Part shown: positions 49,858-59,426 of the stretch, piece by piece
Position numbering within the stretch: the first letter of the stretch is position 1
Layout: the number at the start of each line of letters is the position of its first letter
From: UBA4733 sp036734945
GTDB taxonomy: Bacteria > Chloroflexota > UBA4733
Direction of reading: 5' to 3'
Assembly: GCA_036734945.1 (NCBI GenBank)
Contig: DAIMXP010000027.1
Span: 6,270-70,269 of the forward strand
Length of the DNA: 64,000 nucleotides
The notes under the pieces: model-generated
Seen by the model: only the letters and a program-made list of their open reading frames with translations
Told to the model about the DNA's origin: nothing
Databases searched by the model: none
Made by a program: the position numbers and the translations under genes

Positions 49858-49902
49858 AAACGTGTCGGCAAAACATCCATAGCTAAGACGTTTCAAAGCC
49901 AA

Positions 49903-51780
49903 ATGCGATCGGTAGGCGACAACAAGTGTATCATCGTATACGCTGACGCGGGTACGTATGTGCACTCCAGTGTCAGAGAGACAATATCCAACCTGGGCGT
50001 CCTCCTATGTAAGGAGATCGTGCGTTCCGACGCCAGATTGGCGAGTCTATCTGTACCCGCATTCGATGGCTCACTGACGCCAATCTTTGAATTCCTTGAA
50101 TCAGTCCTACGTATAATCCCCGATTGTCGGTTCATCTTCATTTTAGATGAGTTTGATGAATTGCCGGTGGAGGTGTACAAAGATAATTCGCTGGCCAGAC
50201 CATTCTTCCTGGCGCTCAGGAGTATCAGTGCGAGGGTAGGAGTGGGCTTTATTCTAGTTGGTGGCGAGAAAATGGAGCTAGTGATCCACCAGCAAGGAGA
50301 TACGCTCAACAAATTTGCGGCGATATGCGTCGACTATCTTGATAAAGAGACACACTGGTCCGATTTCCAAGCACTGGTACGCCGTCCAGTTTCATCCTGG
50401 ATCGAAGTGACGGAAGACGCTCTACTAGCACTGTACAGTGAGACCGCAGGGAATCCATACTTTACAAAGCTAATTTGCAGCGAGCTCTTCAAGGTCATGA
50501 CCGATCGACGCGATTGCTACGTAACAGACCGTGAAGTGAAGTATGCGAAGTCACGGGTGCTGCAGACACTTCACGTGAATAGCTTTCAGCACTTTTGGCA
50601 GGACGGCGTGTTAGAAGACGAAGAACGTCGTCAACACGTGACTCTCAATCGCCGCTTGGTACTACTCGCCGTTGCCGACACTATGCGACGCTGGGGCAAG
50701 GTCACTCAAGATGAAGTGCTAAAGGAAGCGGCCGTACACGGGCTGAGTCACGTCACGTCGCTAACGGAGCTTCGCGAGTTTGAACGGCGGCAGATTCTCG
50801 TCGGTGACGAGTCTGGCTATCGCTGTAAGGTAGGACTGTTCGGAGACTGGCTTCGAGACTTCGGCGTCGTTCATTTGGGCGCAATGGCAGCGGAAATCGA
50901 CGCGGATGTGTCTCAAAGAAGGATCGATGACCAGGCGTTTGTTAGAGGGGATGAGATTCATGCACTGGTGCAACAGTGGCCACCTTACAAGGGCCAGCGT
51001 GTCAGCAGCGACCACGTCCGCGCATGGCTGGCACAGTTCGGTAGTAGCGTCGATCAGCGACTTATGTTTCGGCTTCTTGGGGGCATAACTTTCTACTCTG
51101 ACCATTTGGTCCGCACCAAACTTAAGGAAGCGCATGGCATAGTTACACGTTCCCTTGTCACTCGGATCGAGCGCAGACAGAGAAGAGATGTTGTTCTGAG
51201 CTATCTTGATGGCCCTGGTAAGAGCGGAGCAAAGTTCGTGAGCTTGTATGCGGACGAGAATAGAGTTAATCCGGAGTGCATTGTGACGCTCGATGCGCTA
51301 CAATCAATACTACCGAGGATGGAGGAAGCTAAGCTACTTGTCTTTATAGACGACTTTATCGGCTCCGGGAACTCCGCGGCTTCGAATGTAGCGAAGCTTA
51401 GTGGAGAGGTTGGGGAAATCCTTCGAGATAGGGGGATAGGGTGTTTGTTTATTGCAGTTGTGGGGTTTGAAGGCAGCAAGTTAAAGATCGAAAGCGCAGC
51501 AGAGAGCAGCCATCTGCCAATGGACGTGCATATATGCGACCCGATCAATCAGAGTGCGAGATTCTTTTCCGAGCAATCCTCGGTGTTCGCAAGCGATAGA
51601 GACCGTGAGGATGCCAGGGTTCTTGCATCTCGCTTCGGTAGTCGTCTTGTGAAGAATGCCCCCCTCGGACACGAAAACGGCCAGTGTGGCATCGTTTTTG
51701 AGAGCGGCTGTCCGAACAATTGCCTTCCTATACTTTGGCAAGAGTCGAAGGAATGGACTCCTCTGTTTCGACGCCTGTAG
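49903..51780 (+). CDS. C-terminal part: STAND-like ATPase, winged helix, PRTase-like domain
   Basis: A 625-residue frame from the first ATG after the amber stop, so it lacks Walker A. Walker B is RFIFILDEFDELP (Asp82-Glu83); AGNPYFTKLICSEL is the G-x-P sensor typical of STAND NTPases; LVLLAVADTMRRWGKVTQDE starts a winged helix. Residues about 335-625 are PRTase-like: LLVFIDDFIGSGNSA (478-492) is the hallmark PRPP-binding loop (hhhhDDxxxxGxS/T), and the end CPNNCLPILW with WTPLFRR resembles the PRTase-CE family known from predicted prokaryotic conflict systems (family named from memory). Confidence 0.85.
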   Translation: MRSVGDNKCIIVYADAGTYVHSSVRETISNLGVLLCKEIVRSDARLASLSVPAFDGSLTPIFEFLESVLRIIPDCRFIFILDEFDELPVEVYKDNSLARPFFLALRSISARVGVGFILVGGEKMELVIHQQGDTLNKFAAICVDYLDKETHWSDFQALVRRPVSSWIEVTEDALLALYSETAGNPYFTKLICSELFKVMTDRRDCYVTDREVKYAKSRVLQTLHVNSFQHFWQDGVLEDEERRQHVTLNRRLVLLAVADTMRRWGKVTQDEVLKEAAVHGLSHVTSLTELREFERRQILVGDESGYRCKVGLFGDWLRDFGVVHLGAMAAEIDADVSQRRIDDQAFVRGDEIHALVQQWPPYKGQRVSSDHVRAWLAQFGSSVDQRLMFRLLGGITFYSDHLVRTKLKEAHGIVTRSLVTRIERRQRRDVVLSYLDGPGKSGAKFVSLYADENRVNPECIVTLDALQSILPRMEEAKLLVFIDDFIGSGNSAASNVAKLSGEVGEILRDRGIGCLFIAVVGFEGSKLKIESAAESSHLPMDVHICDPINQSARFFSEQSSVFASDRDREDARVLASRFGSRLVKNAPLGHENGQCGIVFESGCPNNCLPILWQESKEWTPLFRRL

Positions 51781-52019
51781 AGATGGTCTACGCACGGATG
51801 CAGCCTTCAGTCGCTCGGGGTTGAGAGCGAGCACCTCTGCTCCAATTTCCTCGCGCGGAATGTCTTGCCAAATAATCGCGTGCGGAAGAAATAGAGCAGA
51901 AGGAGGACAGCAATAGGGCCGGTCGCGAAATGACCATCGCATTTGCGGTGTATGGCGCCGGTGGTGCCGCCAAATCTGAGCTCAAAGTGGAAGAAAGGCT
52001 CCGACCTCAGCATTCGCTG
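51781..52019. other. Intergenic region, end of island
   Basis: About 240 bp between the convergent conflict gene and der. Short frames on the minus strand (for example one starting 7 bp after the der stop) contain hydrophobic and charged runs but no recognised motif, and they differ between frames. I see no terminator with a T-run. Confidence 0.4.
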
Positions 52020-53380
<1,361 letters not shown>

Positions 53381-53384
<4 letters not shown>

Positions 53385-54727
53385 ACGTGTACATCCAGAA
53401 GACGCAAGAGATCGGCGAATTCGCGGCCCGCCAGCACCGGCGCACCCACCGCGCGCGCGACTTCAGCGACGGTGACGCCATCAAGAAAGACCTCGCCGCG
53501 CTGATCGAGCGCCCGCGTCGGCACCAGCAGGCGACCACCGACGCGCCGGCCTTGCACCTGCCGCAGCAGATCCCCTCCGCCGATCAGCCCCGCCACCGTC
53601 ACCGAGTCACCCAGGAAATCGTTGACCACGGGGACCACCTGAATGTCCATACCCATCGCCGCGGTCACGGCACACGCCGTTTCCTGCAAGATGGGAGCGA
53701 ACAGTTCGCCCGTGACGATGGTCGCGCGCTCAATGGTCGAAGGCGCTACGGCGCCGCGCAGCCGTTTCCGCTCCCAGCGGCGCAGCCAGCGGGCCAGATC
53801 ATCCTGCCAACTCCGCACCATGCCGATGCCGTTCTCGTACTGCGGGTAGCCGGCGTAGGCGCGAACCGCCGGCAGGGGCACACCAGCTAGGAGATAGACC
53901 TCATCAGACAGGTACACCGGATTATGTCCATGCAGCCGCGTGTACTGCCGTCGCCAGCGATTCCCCAACGCCACGAGCGCCTTCGCTTCGTCCCGTATCA
54001 GGCGGCGTAGGCCGGCAGCGTCGTACTTGGCGGAGAAGCGCGTCAAACCGACCGGCACCACCGCGACCGTCTGCACCTGCGGGTAGCGCGCCATCAGCTC
54101 CTCAACCGTGCGTTCCAACACCGCGCCGTCGTTGACGCCGGGGCAGAGGACGATCTGACAGTGAACTTGAATACCAAGGGACCCCAGGCGGTCCAGATCC
54201 TCGTGGATGGGGGTGGCACGCGGACTCACCAGCAGACGGCGACGGATGGCGGTATCGGTGGCGTGGACCGAGACGTAGAGCGGCGAAAGGCGCTGCTCAG
54301 CCAGACGCGCCCAATCGCGCTCGTTGAGGTTCGTCAGCGTGATGAAGTCGCCAAAGAGGAAGGAGAGCCGGTAGTCGTCATCTCGAATATAGATAGAACT
54401 GCGCAGCCCCTGCGGGTTCATATCGACAAAGCAGAAGTCGCAATCGTTGGCGCAGCGCCGGATCGAGGTGAAGAGGGCCTCGCTAAACTCAACCCCCAGG
54501 TCCTCGTCGCCCTCCCGATCCACTGGCAGTTCCAAGCGACGGCCGGAACGTTCAAGCGTCAGCGTCTGTGGCAGTTCGGCGGTGTAAAAGCGATAGTCGA
54601 TGATGTCGTGCAAGCGGTGGCCATCGACAGCGAAGAGATGATCACCGGCAACCACGCCGGCCCGCGCCGCCGGGCTGCCCGGACGGACAGCCGTCACCGG
54701 CCCACCCTGCGGCCGCCGTTGCACCAC
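53381..54727 (-). CDS. DUF512 family protein (PDZ plus radical-SAM-like)
   Basis: A 448-residue protein with GTG start. Residues about 8-75 form a PDZ-like domain (VTAVRPGSPAARAGVVAGDHL). The radical-SAM-type cluster motif RRCANDCDFCFVD (CxxxCxxC) and GDFITLTNL follow, and the C-terminal DUF512 domain contains YAGYPQYENGIGMVR and VNDFLGDSVTVAGL. The family lies next to der in many bacteria; its reaction is unknown. It presumably binds a 4Fe-4S cluster. Confidence 0.92.
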
Positions 54728-55115
54728 CGGAGCAGACGTATGTGGCGCTAAAGGAAGAGCGAGCGCAGACAGACTGATGACAATACCTCACGAGCACAAA
54801 AACGTGACCGCAGCAAAGCGGCAACTCTTAGGATACCAGCGGTAGAGGGTGGTGGTGGCGAGGCGGAGGGTCTCGAGGCAAGGGGATGGCGCGTCTACCC
54901 GAGGCTAACAGGACGAAGCCTCGTGAACGAGGCTGGACCAGGTGCATGCCGCCGTGCAGCCTGCTTCAGCAGGCTTGGTCCTGTTAGCCCTACGATTTAT
55001 CGTAGGGTGGGCCGTCGGATCAGAGGAGGTTCGTCCGCAATGACAGCATTGTCCGCGAGCGCCATTCGGGTACACTGACGCTCGGCTTAGCCCGGTCTTA
55101 CATCCAGGAGGCAGC
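54728..55115. other. Divergent intergenic region with repeat cluster
   Basis: About 390 bp between the DUF512 gene and argS. It holds the hairpin cluster 54903-55007. Promoters for both directions must lie here; no clear elements are visible. The argS binding site CAGGAGG is at 55105-55111. Confidence 0.45.
54903..55007. repeat. Hairpin cluster with 12-bp outer inverted repeat
   Basis: GGCTAACAGGAC (54903-54914) pairs with GTCCTGTTAGCC (54978-54989). Inside are AGCCTCG-TGAA-CGAGGCT (54917-54934) and AGCCTGC-TTCA-GCAGGCT (54958-54975); overlapping the right arm is CCCTACGA-TTTA-TCGTAGGG (54988-55007). The loops TGAA, TTCA and TTTA and the GGCTAAC motif are shared with the cluster at 26.6 kb. 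Confidence 0.8.
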
Positions 55116-57044
55116 GTGGTTCAGACGATCGAGGAGGCGCTACGGGCCGGCGTGGAGGCGGCACTGGTCCGCCTGCAGATTGACGGCGCCGGCACGCGCA
55201 TCGAGATTCGTCCGTCCGCCAAGCCGGAGTTCGGTGACCTCTCGACTCCGGTCGCGCTTTCGCTCGCCAAACGATCGGGCCAGCGACCGTTGGACCTGGC
55301 GCAACGCCTGGCGACGGCGTTGGAGGAGGCGCTACCGTCCCATATTCTGCGCACAAGCGTGACCCCGCCGGGTTTCGTCAACTTCTTTATTGATGAGGCA
55401 GGGTATGCCGCCGACCTTGCTGCCGCCATTCTGGCGTCGGGCGACCGCTACGGGCACAGCAGCGTGCAAACGGGCAGCAAACTGGTCATTGAGCACACGA
55501 ACATCAACAGCAACAAGGCCGCCCACGTCGGCCACCTGCGCAATGCCTGCCTGGGCGACACGGTCGCCCACATCTTGCGAGCACTCGGCAACGATGTTGA
55601 GGTGCAGAACTACATCGACGACACTGGCGTGCAGGTGGCCGATGTGGTGGTCGGCATGCAGATGCTCGGGCGCGAGTACGACGAGGCGGAGCCGTTCGAC
55701 TACTTTGCCTCGCGCGTGTACGCCGATATCCAGCATCGTTACGAGGCTGACCCCACACTATTAGAGCGGCGCAAGCAGGTGCTCCGGGCGATTGAGGAGC
55801 GCGGTAGCGCCACCGCCCGGATGGCCAAGGATCTCTCCCTGCGCATCGTCGCGCGCCACCTGCGGACGATGGGCCGGGTCGGCGTCGCCTACGATCTGCT
55901 CACCTGGGAGTCGGACATCCTGGCCCTTGGCTTCTGGCGGCATGCCTTCGCCATGTTGCGCGAACGCAACTTGCTGGAACATCCGGACTCCGGTCCGATG
56001 GCCGGTTGCTGGATCGTGCCCTTCGGTGAAGGCGCCGTGACCACGGAGGGTGGGGAACGCTCCAGCGACAAGGTGCTGGTCAAGAGCGACGGCGTCGTGA
56101 CCTATACAGGCAAGGACCTGGCCTACCAGCTCTGGAAGTTCGGCTTGCTCGATCTCGACTTTGGCTACCAACGCTGGGAACGGCAGTGGGACGGCAGCGA
56201 ACTCTGGACCACCACCGACGACCCGGCGCAGAAGCCGCCGCGCGCCTTCGGCCACGCAGCCCGCGTCATTAACGTGATCGATGTGCGCCAGTCCTATCCG
56301 CAGGAGGTCGTCTACGAGTCACTGCGCCGGCTGGGCTTCCTGGAGCAGGCGGAGGCATCCGTCCATCTGTCCTACGAGGTTGTCGCCCTCTCTGCGGAGG
56401 CTGCCCGCACGCTGGGTGTGCCGGTGGAGGAAGGGAAGGCCACCTACGCCTTCTCCGGTCGCCAGGGCATCGAGGTGAAGGCCGACGACCTCTTGAACCT
56501 GGCAACGCAGCATATGGCGACCAAGCTGGAGGAGCAGCAGACGGCAGGGCGAGGCAAGTCGAGCGATGCCGGCACGTCGGAGGCGCTGGCAGCGGGCGCA
56601 GTGCGTTACTACCTGCTCAAGTTTGGCCTCACCCAGGTGATACCGTTTGATTTCGACGACGCCCTGCGCCACACCGGCGACACCGGCGTCTACCTACAAT
56701 ATGCCTATGCTCGCGCCTGCAATGTACTCCAGCGCTCGGGTGCTGCGCCGGAAGCAGGCCAGCCGAAGACGATCCTGCCGGCTGATAAAGCGCTGGCCCT
56801 GGCGCTGGGGCGTCTGCCAGCAATTGTGGAGGAAGCGGGCAGCCGCCTGGCACCCGCCATCCTGGCACGCTACGCCTTCGAGTTAGCCACGGCTTTCAGC
56901 GACTTCTATGAGCACACTCCCGCCCTCTACAAGGAAACCGACCCAGCGGCGCGCCGGTTCCGTGTCCGCCTTGTAGAAGCCTTCCGGCAGACGTTCCACA
57001 ACACCCTGCGGCTGCTCGGTATCCCGCCGCTGGAGGCGATCTAG
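55116..57044 (+). CDS. argS: Arginyl-tRNA synthetase
   Basis: A 642-residue class Ia synthetase starting with GTG after CAGGAGG. The N-terminal Arg-tRNA additional domain is followed by the HIGH signature as AAHVGHLRNACLGD (135-148), preceded by NINSNK. The DALR anticodon-binding domain is at the end (DTGVYLQYAYARACNVLQRS, then FELATAFSDFYEHTP). No canonical KMSKS is obvious, which is usual for many ArgRS. It charges tRNA-Arg. The glycosyltransferase gene begins 2 bp after its stop. Confidence 0.96.
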   Translation: MVQTIEEALRAGVEAALVRLQIDGAGTRIEIRPSAKPEFGDLSTPVALSLAKRSGQRPLDLAQRLATALEEALPSHILRTSVTPPGFVNFFIDEAGYAADLAAAILASGDRYGHSSVQTGSKLVIEHTNINSNKAAHVGHLRNACLGDTVAHILRALGNDVEVQNYIDDTGVQVADVVVGMQMLGREYDEAEPFDYFASRVYADIQHRYEADPTLLERRKQVLRAIEERGSATARMAKDLSLRIVARHLRTMGRVGVAYDLLTWESDILALGFWRHAFAMLRERNLLEHPDSGPMAGCWIVPFGEGAVTTEGGERSSDKVLVKSDGVVTYTGKDLAYQLWKFGLLDLDFGYQRWERQWDGSELWTTTDDPAQKPPRAFGHAARVINVIDVRQSYPQEVVYESLRRLGFLEQAEASVHLSYEVVALSAEAARTLGVPVEEGKATYAFSGRQGIEVKADDLLNLATQHMATKLEEQQTAGRGKSSDAGTSEALAAGAVRYYLLKFGLTQVIPFDFDDALRHTGDTGVYLQYAYARACNVLQRSGAAPEAGQPKTILPADKALALALGRLPAIVEEAGSRLAPAILARYAFELATAFSDFYEHTPALYKETDPAARRFRVRLVEAFRQTFHNTLRLLGIPPLEAI

Positions 57045-57046
57045 CC

Positions 57047-58303
57047 ATCGCCCGCTTCCTGCTGCACTGCCTGGGCTGGTCGGGGCACGTTCACCCACTG
57101 CTGGCAGTCGCTCAGGGCTTGCTGGCACGCGGGCACGATGTCGCCCTGCAGACGTCCACGCCATATCGAGCGGCCGTCGAATCCGCCGGTGTGACGTATC
57201 TCCCACCAACGCGCGCGCCGGACCGCGACTACAATCGGCTGGACGCGACCTTCCCTAAGTTGCGCCGGCTACCCAACGCCGAGACGATGGCGCGCCTCTT
57301 CGCCGCCATTGCCCTTCGCGATGCACGGGCGCAGGGGCACGACGTGGTTACCGCCAGTGCCGCATGGCGGCCCGACGCGCTGGTCAACGATGGCATCGCC
57401 CTGGGTGTGCCGCTCGCCAGCGGGCTGCTGCGCCTACCCTGGGCGACGGTATCGCCGTTCGTCTTCTGCACCATCCCGGCAACCGACGTGCCGCCGCCCT
57501 TTCTCGGCGTGCGCCGATTGCCTAGCCCACACGGGCAGTTGATAGCAGCCGCGCTCAACCGAGCCACCGACCTTCGGCTGGCCCGCTGCAGCCGCCACTG
57601 GCGCGACGCTGCGGCAGCCTGGAAAGTCGCCGCTCCTGCGTCGACCATCCGCACCGCCGGCAGTTCTCCGCTGCTCTACTTGTATCCGGGCGGTCCGCCG
57701 CTGGAGTACCCGCGGCGCTCCTGGCCACCACATGCCCACGGCGTCGGCCCCTTGTTGCTGGGGCCAACGCCGCCGGTCGTCGCACAGCCGGCAACTCGCC
57801 CACGCATCTTTCTCACCGAAGGCACCACCCACACGGATCGGCGCTTGACGCGCCTGGCAATGCGAGCACTGGCAGACCTGCCGGTTGATCTGGTGATCGC
57901 CTTGGGCGATCGCGATCCAGACGAACAACCTGGCCCCCTGCCCGCCAACGCATCCCTTCTGCGTTACGTCAACTACCGGGTCGCGCTTAGCGGCGCATCG
58001 CTGCTCGTCACGAACGGCGGCGCTGGATCACTGCTGGCCGCGCTGGAGGCCGGCGTCCCTTCCCTCATCCTGCCGGCCGGGCTGGACAAGGTTGAGGCGG
58101 CGCAACGCCTGGTCTGGTCCGGCGCCGCCCTGCGTTTGCCATCGGCGGAGCGCTGCACGGTCGACCGCCTCCGCGCAGCCGCGCTTGCCCTTATCGAGCG
58201 ATCGGGGTATCGCGAGCGCGCTCGGGTCGTTGGACGGGAACTGCTGGCATTGGGCGGGGCGCAGAGGGCGGCAGAACTCTTAGAAACCGTGACCGCTACG
58301 TGA
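57047..58303 (+). CDS. UDP-glycosyltransferase-like (GT1/MGT) protein, likely ATC start
   Basis: About 418 residues if translation starts at ATC 57047. The N-terminal Rossmann beginning ARFLLHCLGWSGHVHPLLAV is essential to the GT-B fold and has no ATG, GTG or TTG before it; TTG at 57119 would delete the first strand and helix. GGAGG at 57032-57036 is correctly spaced for 57047. The C-terminal half has YVNYRVALSGASLLVTNGGA and GSLLAALEAGVPSLILPAGLDKVEAAQRL, the sugar-nucleotide site of macrolide- and lipid-type GT1 enzymes. The acceptor is unknown. Confidence 0.85.
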   Translation: MARFLLHCLGWSGHVHPLLAVAQGLLARGHDVALQTSTPYRAAVESAGVTYLPPTRAPDRDYNRLDATFPKLRRLPNAETMARLFAAIALRDARAQGHDVVTASAAWRPDALVNDGIALGVPLASGLLRLPWATVSPFVFCTIPATDVPPPFLGVRRLPSPHGQLIAAALNRATDLRLARCSRHWRDAAAAWKVAAPASTIRTAGSSPLLYLYPGGPPLEYPRRSWPPHAHGVGPLLLGPTPPVVAQPATRPRIFLTEGTTHTDRRLTRLAMRALADLPVDLVIALGDRDPDEQPGPLPANASLLRYVNYRVALSGASLLVTNGGAGSLLAALEAGVPSLILPAGLDKVEAAQRLVWSGAALRLPSAERCTVDRLRAAALALIERSGYRERARVVGRELLALGGAQRAAELLETVTAT

Positions 58304-58312
58304 CAATGAGCC

Positions 58313-58536
58313 TGACAAGTGAGTGCGCCGCAGCGTCTTGCACAGCGAGCGAACGACGTGAGTACCCAAGAGTACAGGGCCGCGACTGCGGTCTGCGGCC
58401 AAGTTAACGGGGCGACTGCGGTCGCGTTCTGAACCGTCGACGGCAAATCCAAGCGACCGCAGTCGCCCCCCGTTACTTGGCCGCCGATCGCAATCACGGC
58501 CCCATTACTCGCGGCGCATCGCGCGCTCGCTTGTCA
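58313..58536. repeat. 224-bp MITE-like element
   Basis: The ends TGACAAGTGAG (58313) and CTCGCTTGTCA (to 58536) form imperfect terminal inverted repeats. Inside, 58379-58425 and 58453-58500 are near-perfect inverted arms of about 47 bp containing GCGACTGCGGTCGC. No transposase frame exists. A 13-bp piece of the left end (GAGTGCGCCGCAG) recurs at 63858. Confidence 0.7.
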
Positions 58537-58608
58537 TGCACGACGTTTCGTCACCCCCTGACAAGGGCACTCCCATCGCCCGGCGTGAGGAGACGGTATA
58601 CTGGCGAC

Positions 58609-59004
58609 ATGATAAGCATTCGGGAGTTTGAGGCTAAACCCAGAGCCTACGTTGACCGGGCAGCGCGTGGTGAGACAATTGTCATCGCAGATGACGACAA
58701 GCCCGTGGCCGAGTTGAGGCCGCATCCGGCCATTGACTTGGGAGATGACCGCCTGAACGCACTCGTCCGCGAAGGCAAGGTCATCCCTCCAGATAGGCCG
58801 TTGGTTCTTCCGGAGGTCGGAGCAAGCGCGCCGCCGGTGACGGATCGACTGCTTGAGCTTGCCAGACAGGGCCGAGTTGTCCTGCCGACGCGACCCCCAT
58901 TCATCCCAGTTTTGACTGGCGCCACGATGCCACCCGGTCAATCGTTGACCGACATCCTCCTCGAGGAGCGTCGTGACGATCGCCCACTTCGACATCTGGG
59001 GTAG
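58609..59004 (+). CDS. Phd/YefM-type antitoxin
   Basis: A 131-residue protein starting MISIREFEAKPRAY. The N-terminal 40 residues are a Phd/YefM fold (AARGETIVIADDDKPVAEL), the DNA-binding dimer domain. The rest (residues 45-131) is a long Pro-rich tail with VPPDRPLVLPEVG-like segments that would wrap the toxin. It is usually followed by a PIN toxin overlapping the stop; here only the toxin's first codons remain, so it is an orphan. Confidence 0.85.
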   Translation: MISIREFEAKPRAYVDRAARGETIVIADDDKPVAELRPHPAIDLGDDRLNALVREGKVIPPDRPLVLPEVGASAPPVTDRLLELARQGRVVLPTRPPFIPVLTGATMPPGQSLTDILLEERRDDRPLRHLG

Positions 59005-59050
59005 CCACCGGCGACCGTCACAACACCCGCGCCACCGTGGTTGCTTCTGA
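58973..59050 (+). pseudogene. Remnant of a PIN-type toxin (first codons only)
   Basis: A GTG at 58973, overlapping the antitoxin end by 32 nt, opens VTIAHFDIWGSH, close to the VTxAYFDTS start of VapC-type toxins that follow Phd genes. It stops after 25 codons, inside the neighbouring rsfS 3' end. The toxin seems to have been deleted during a rearrangement. Confidence 0.5.
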
Positions 59051-59377
59051 CCAGAGTTCCTCCAGGTTGTAGAAGCGGCGCTCGAACGGGGTGAAGATGT
59101 GTAGCATCACGCCGTTGAAGTCCAGCACCACCCAGCGCGCATCGGACAAGCCTTCCACGCGCACCGGCTGCATGCCGGCCTCGCCCAGCTTCTCCGTCAC
59201 ACGTTCGGCCAGGGCGCGCACCTGGCGGTCGGAGCCGCCGGTGGTAATGATGAAAAACTCCGCCAGGACGGATTGCTCCGTGATGTCCAGAAGGACCGTG
59301 TCTTCGGCCTTGCCGTCGACGAGGCTGTCGACGATCTGGCGCGCCATCTCGCGGGAAACGCTCGTGCTGTCTACCAT
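59018..59377 (-). CDS. rsfS: Ribosomal silencing factor RsfS
   Basis: A 119-residue protein of the RsfS/Iojap family: DGKAEDTVLLDITEQSVLAE, FFIITTGGSDRQVRALAERV, EGLSDARWVVLDFNGVMLHI and F-x-x-x-x-R-x-FYNLEELW. It binds ribosomal protein L14 and blocks subunit joining in starvation. Length is typical. Its 3' end overlaps the toxin remnant on the opposite strand. Confidence 0.95.
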   Translation of the reverse strand: MVDSTSVSREMARQIVDSLVDGKAEDTVLLDITEQSVLAEFFIITTGGSDRQVRALAERVTEKLGEAGMQPVRVEGLSDARWVVLDFNGVMLHIFTPFERRFYNLEELWSEATTVARVL

Positions 59378-59426
59378 GTCCCTCCGGGACGCCGCACCGT
59401 ACGCCGGTGTGCGGCGTTACTTTCTC

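Larger units (their letters stand above)
48562..51780 (+). pseudogene. ATPase-PRTase conflict protein gene, interrupted by one amber codon
   Basis: Read as one frame, this is about 1072 codons with a single TAG at 49855-49857. The stop falls in the Walker A motif: YIFG-stop-KRVGKTS, where relatives usually have GQKRVGKTS, so CAG to TAG explains it. Frame and homology continue without shift; the second ORF is merely the first ATG after the stop. Domain order: helical N terminus and beta-sandwich-like region (1-400), LVGRVDYLRKL linker, STAND/AAA-type ATPase (about 425-690, Walker B FIFILDEFDE), winged helix (about 695-775) and a phosphoribosyltransferase-like domain (about 785-1072). Whether it is a true pseudogene, a recent mutation or a sequencing error cannot be told here. 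Confidence 0.85.

Noticed and set aside
51807..52013. A 68-residue minus-strand frame 7 bp after der, with a hydrophobic stretch
   Set aside because: No recognised family, no clear binding site, and two overlapping frames look equally protein-like.
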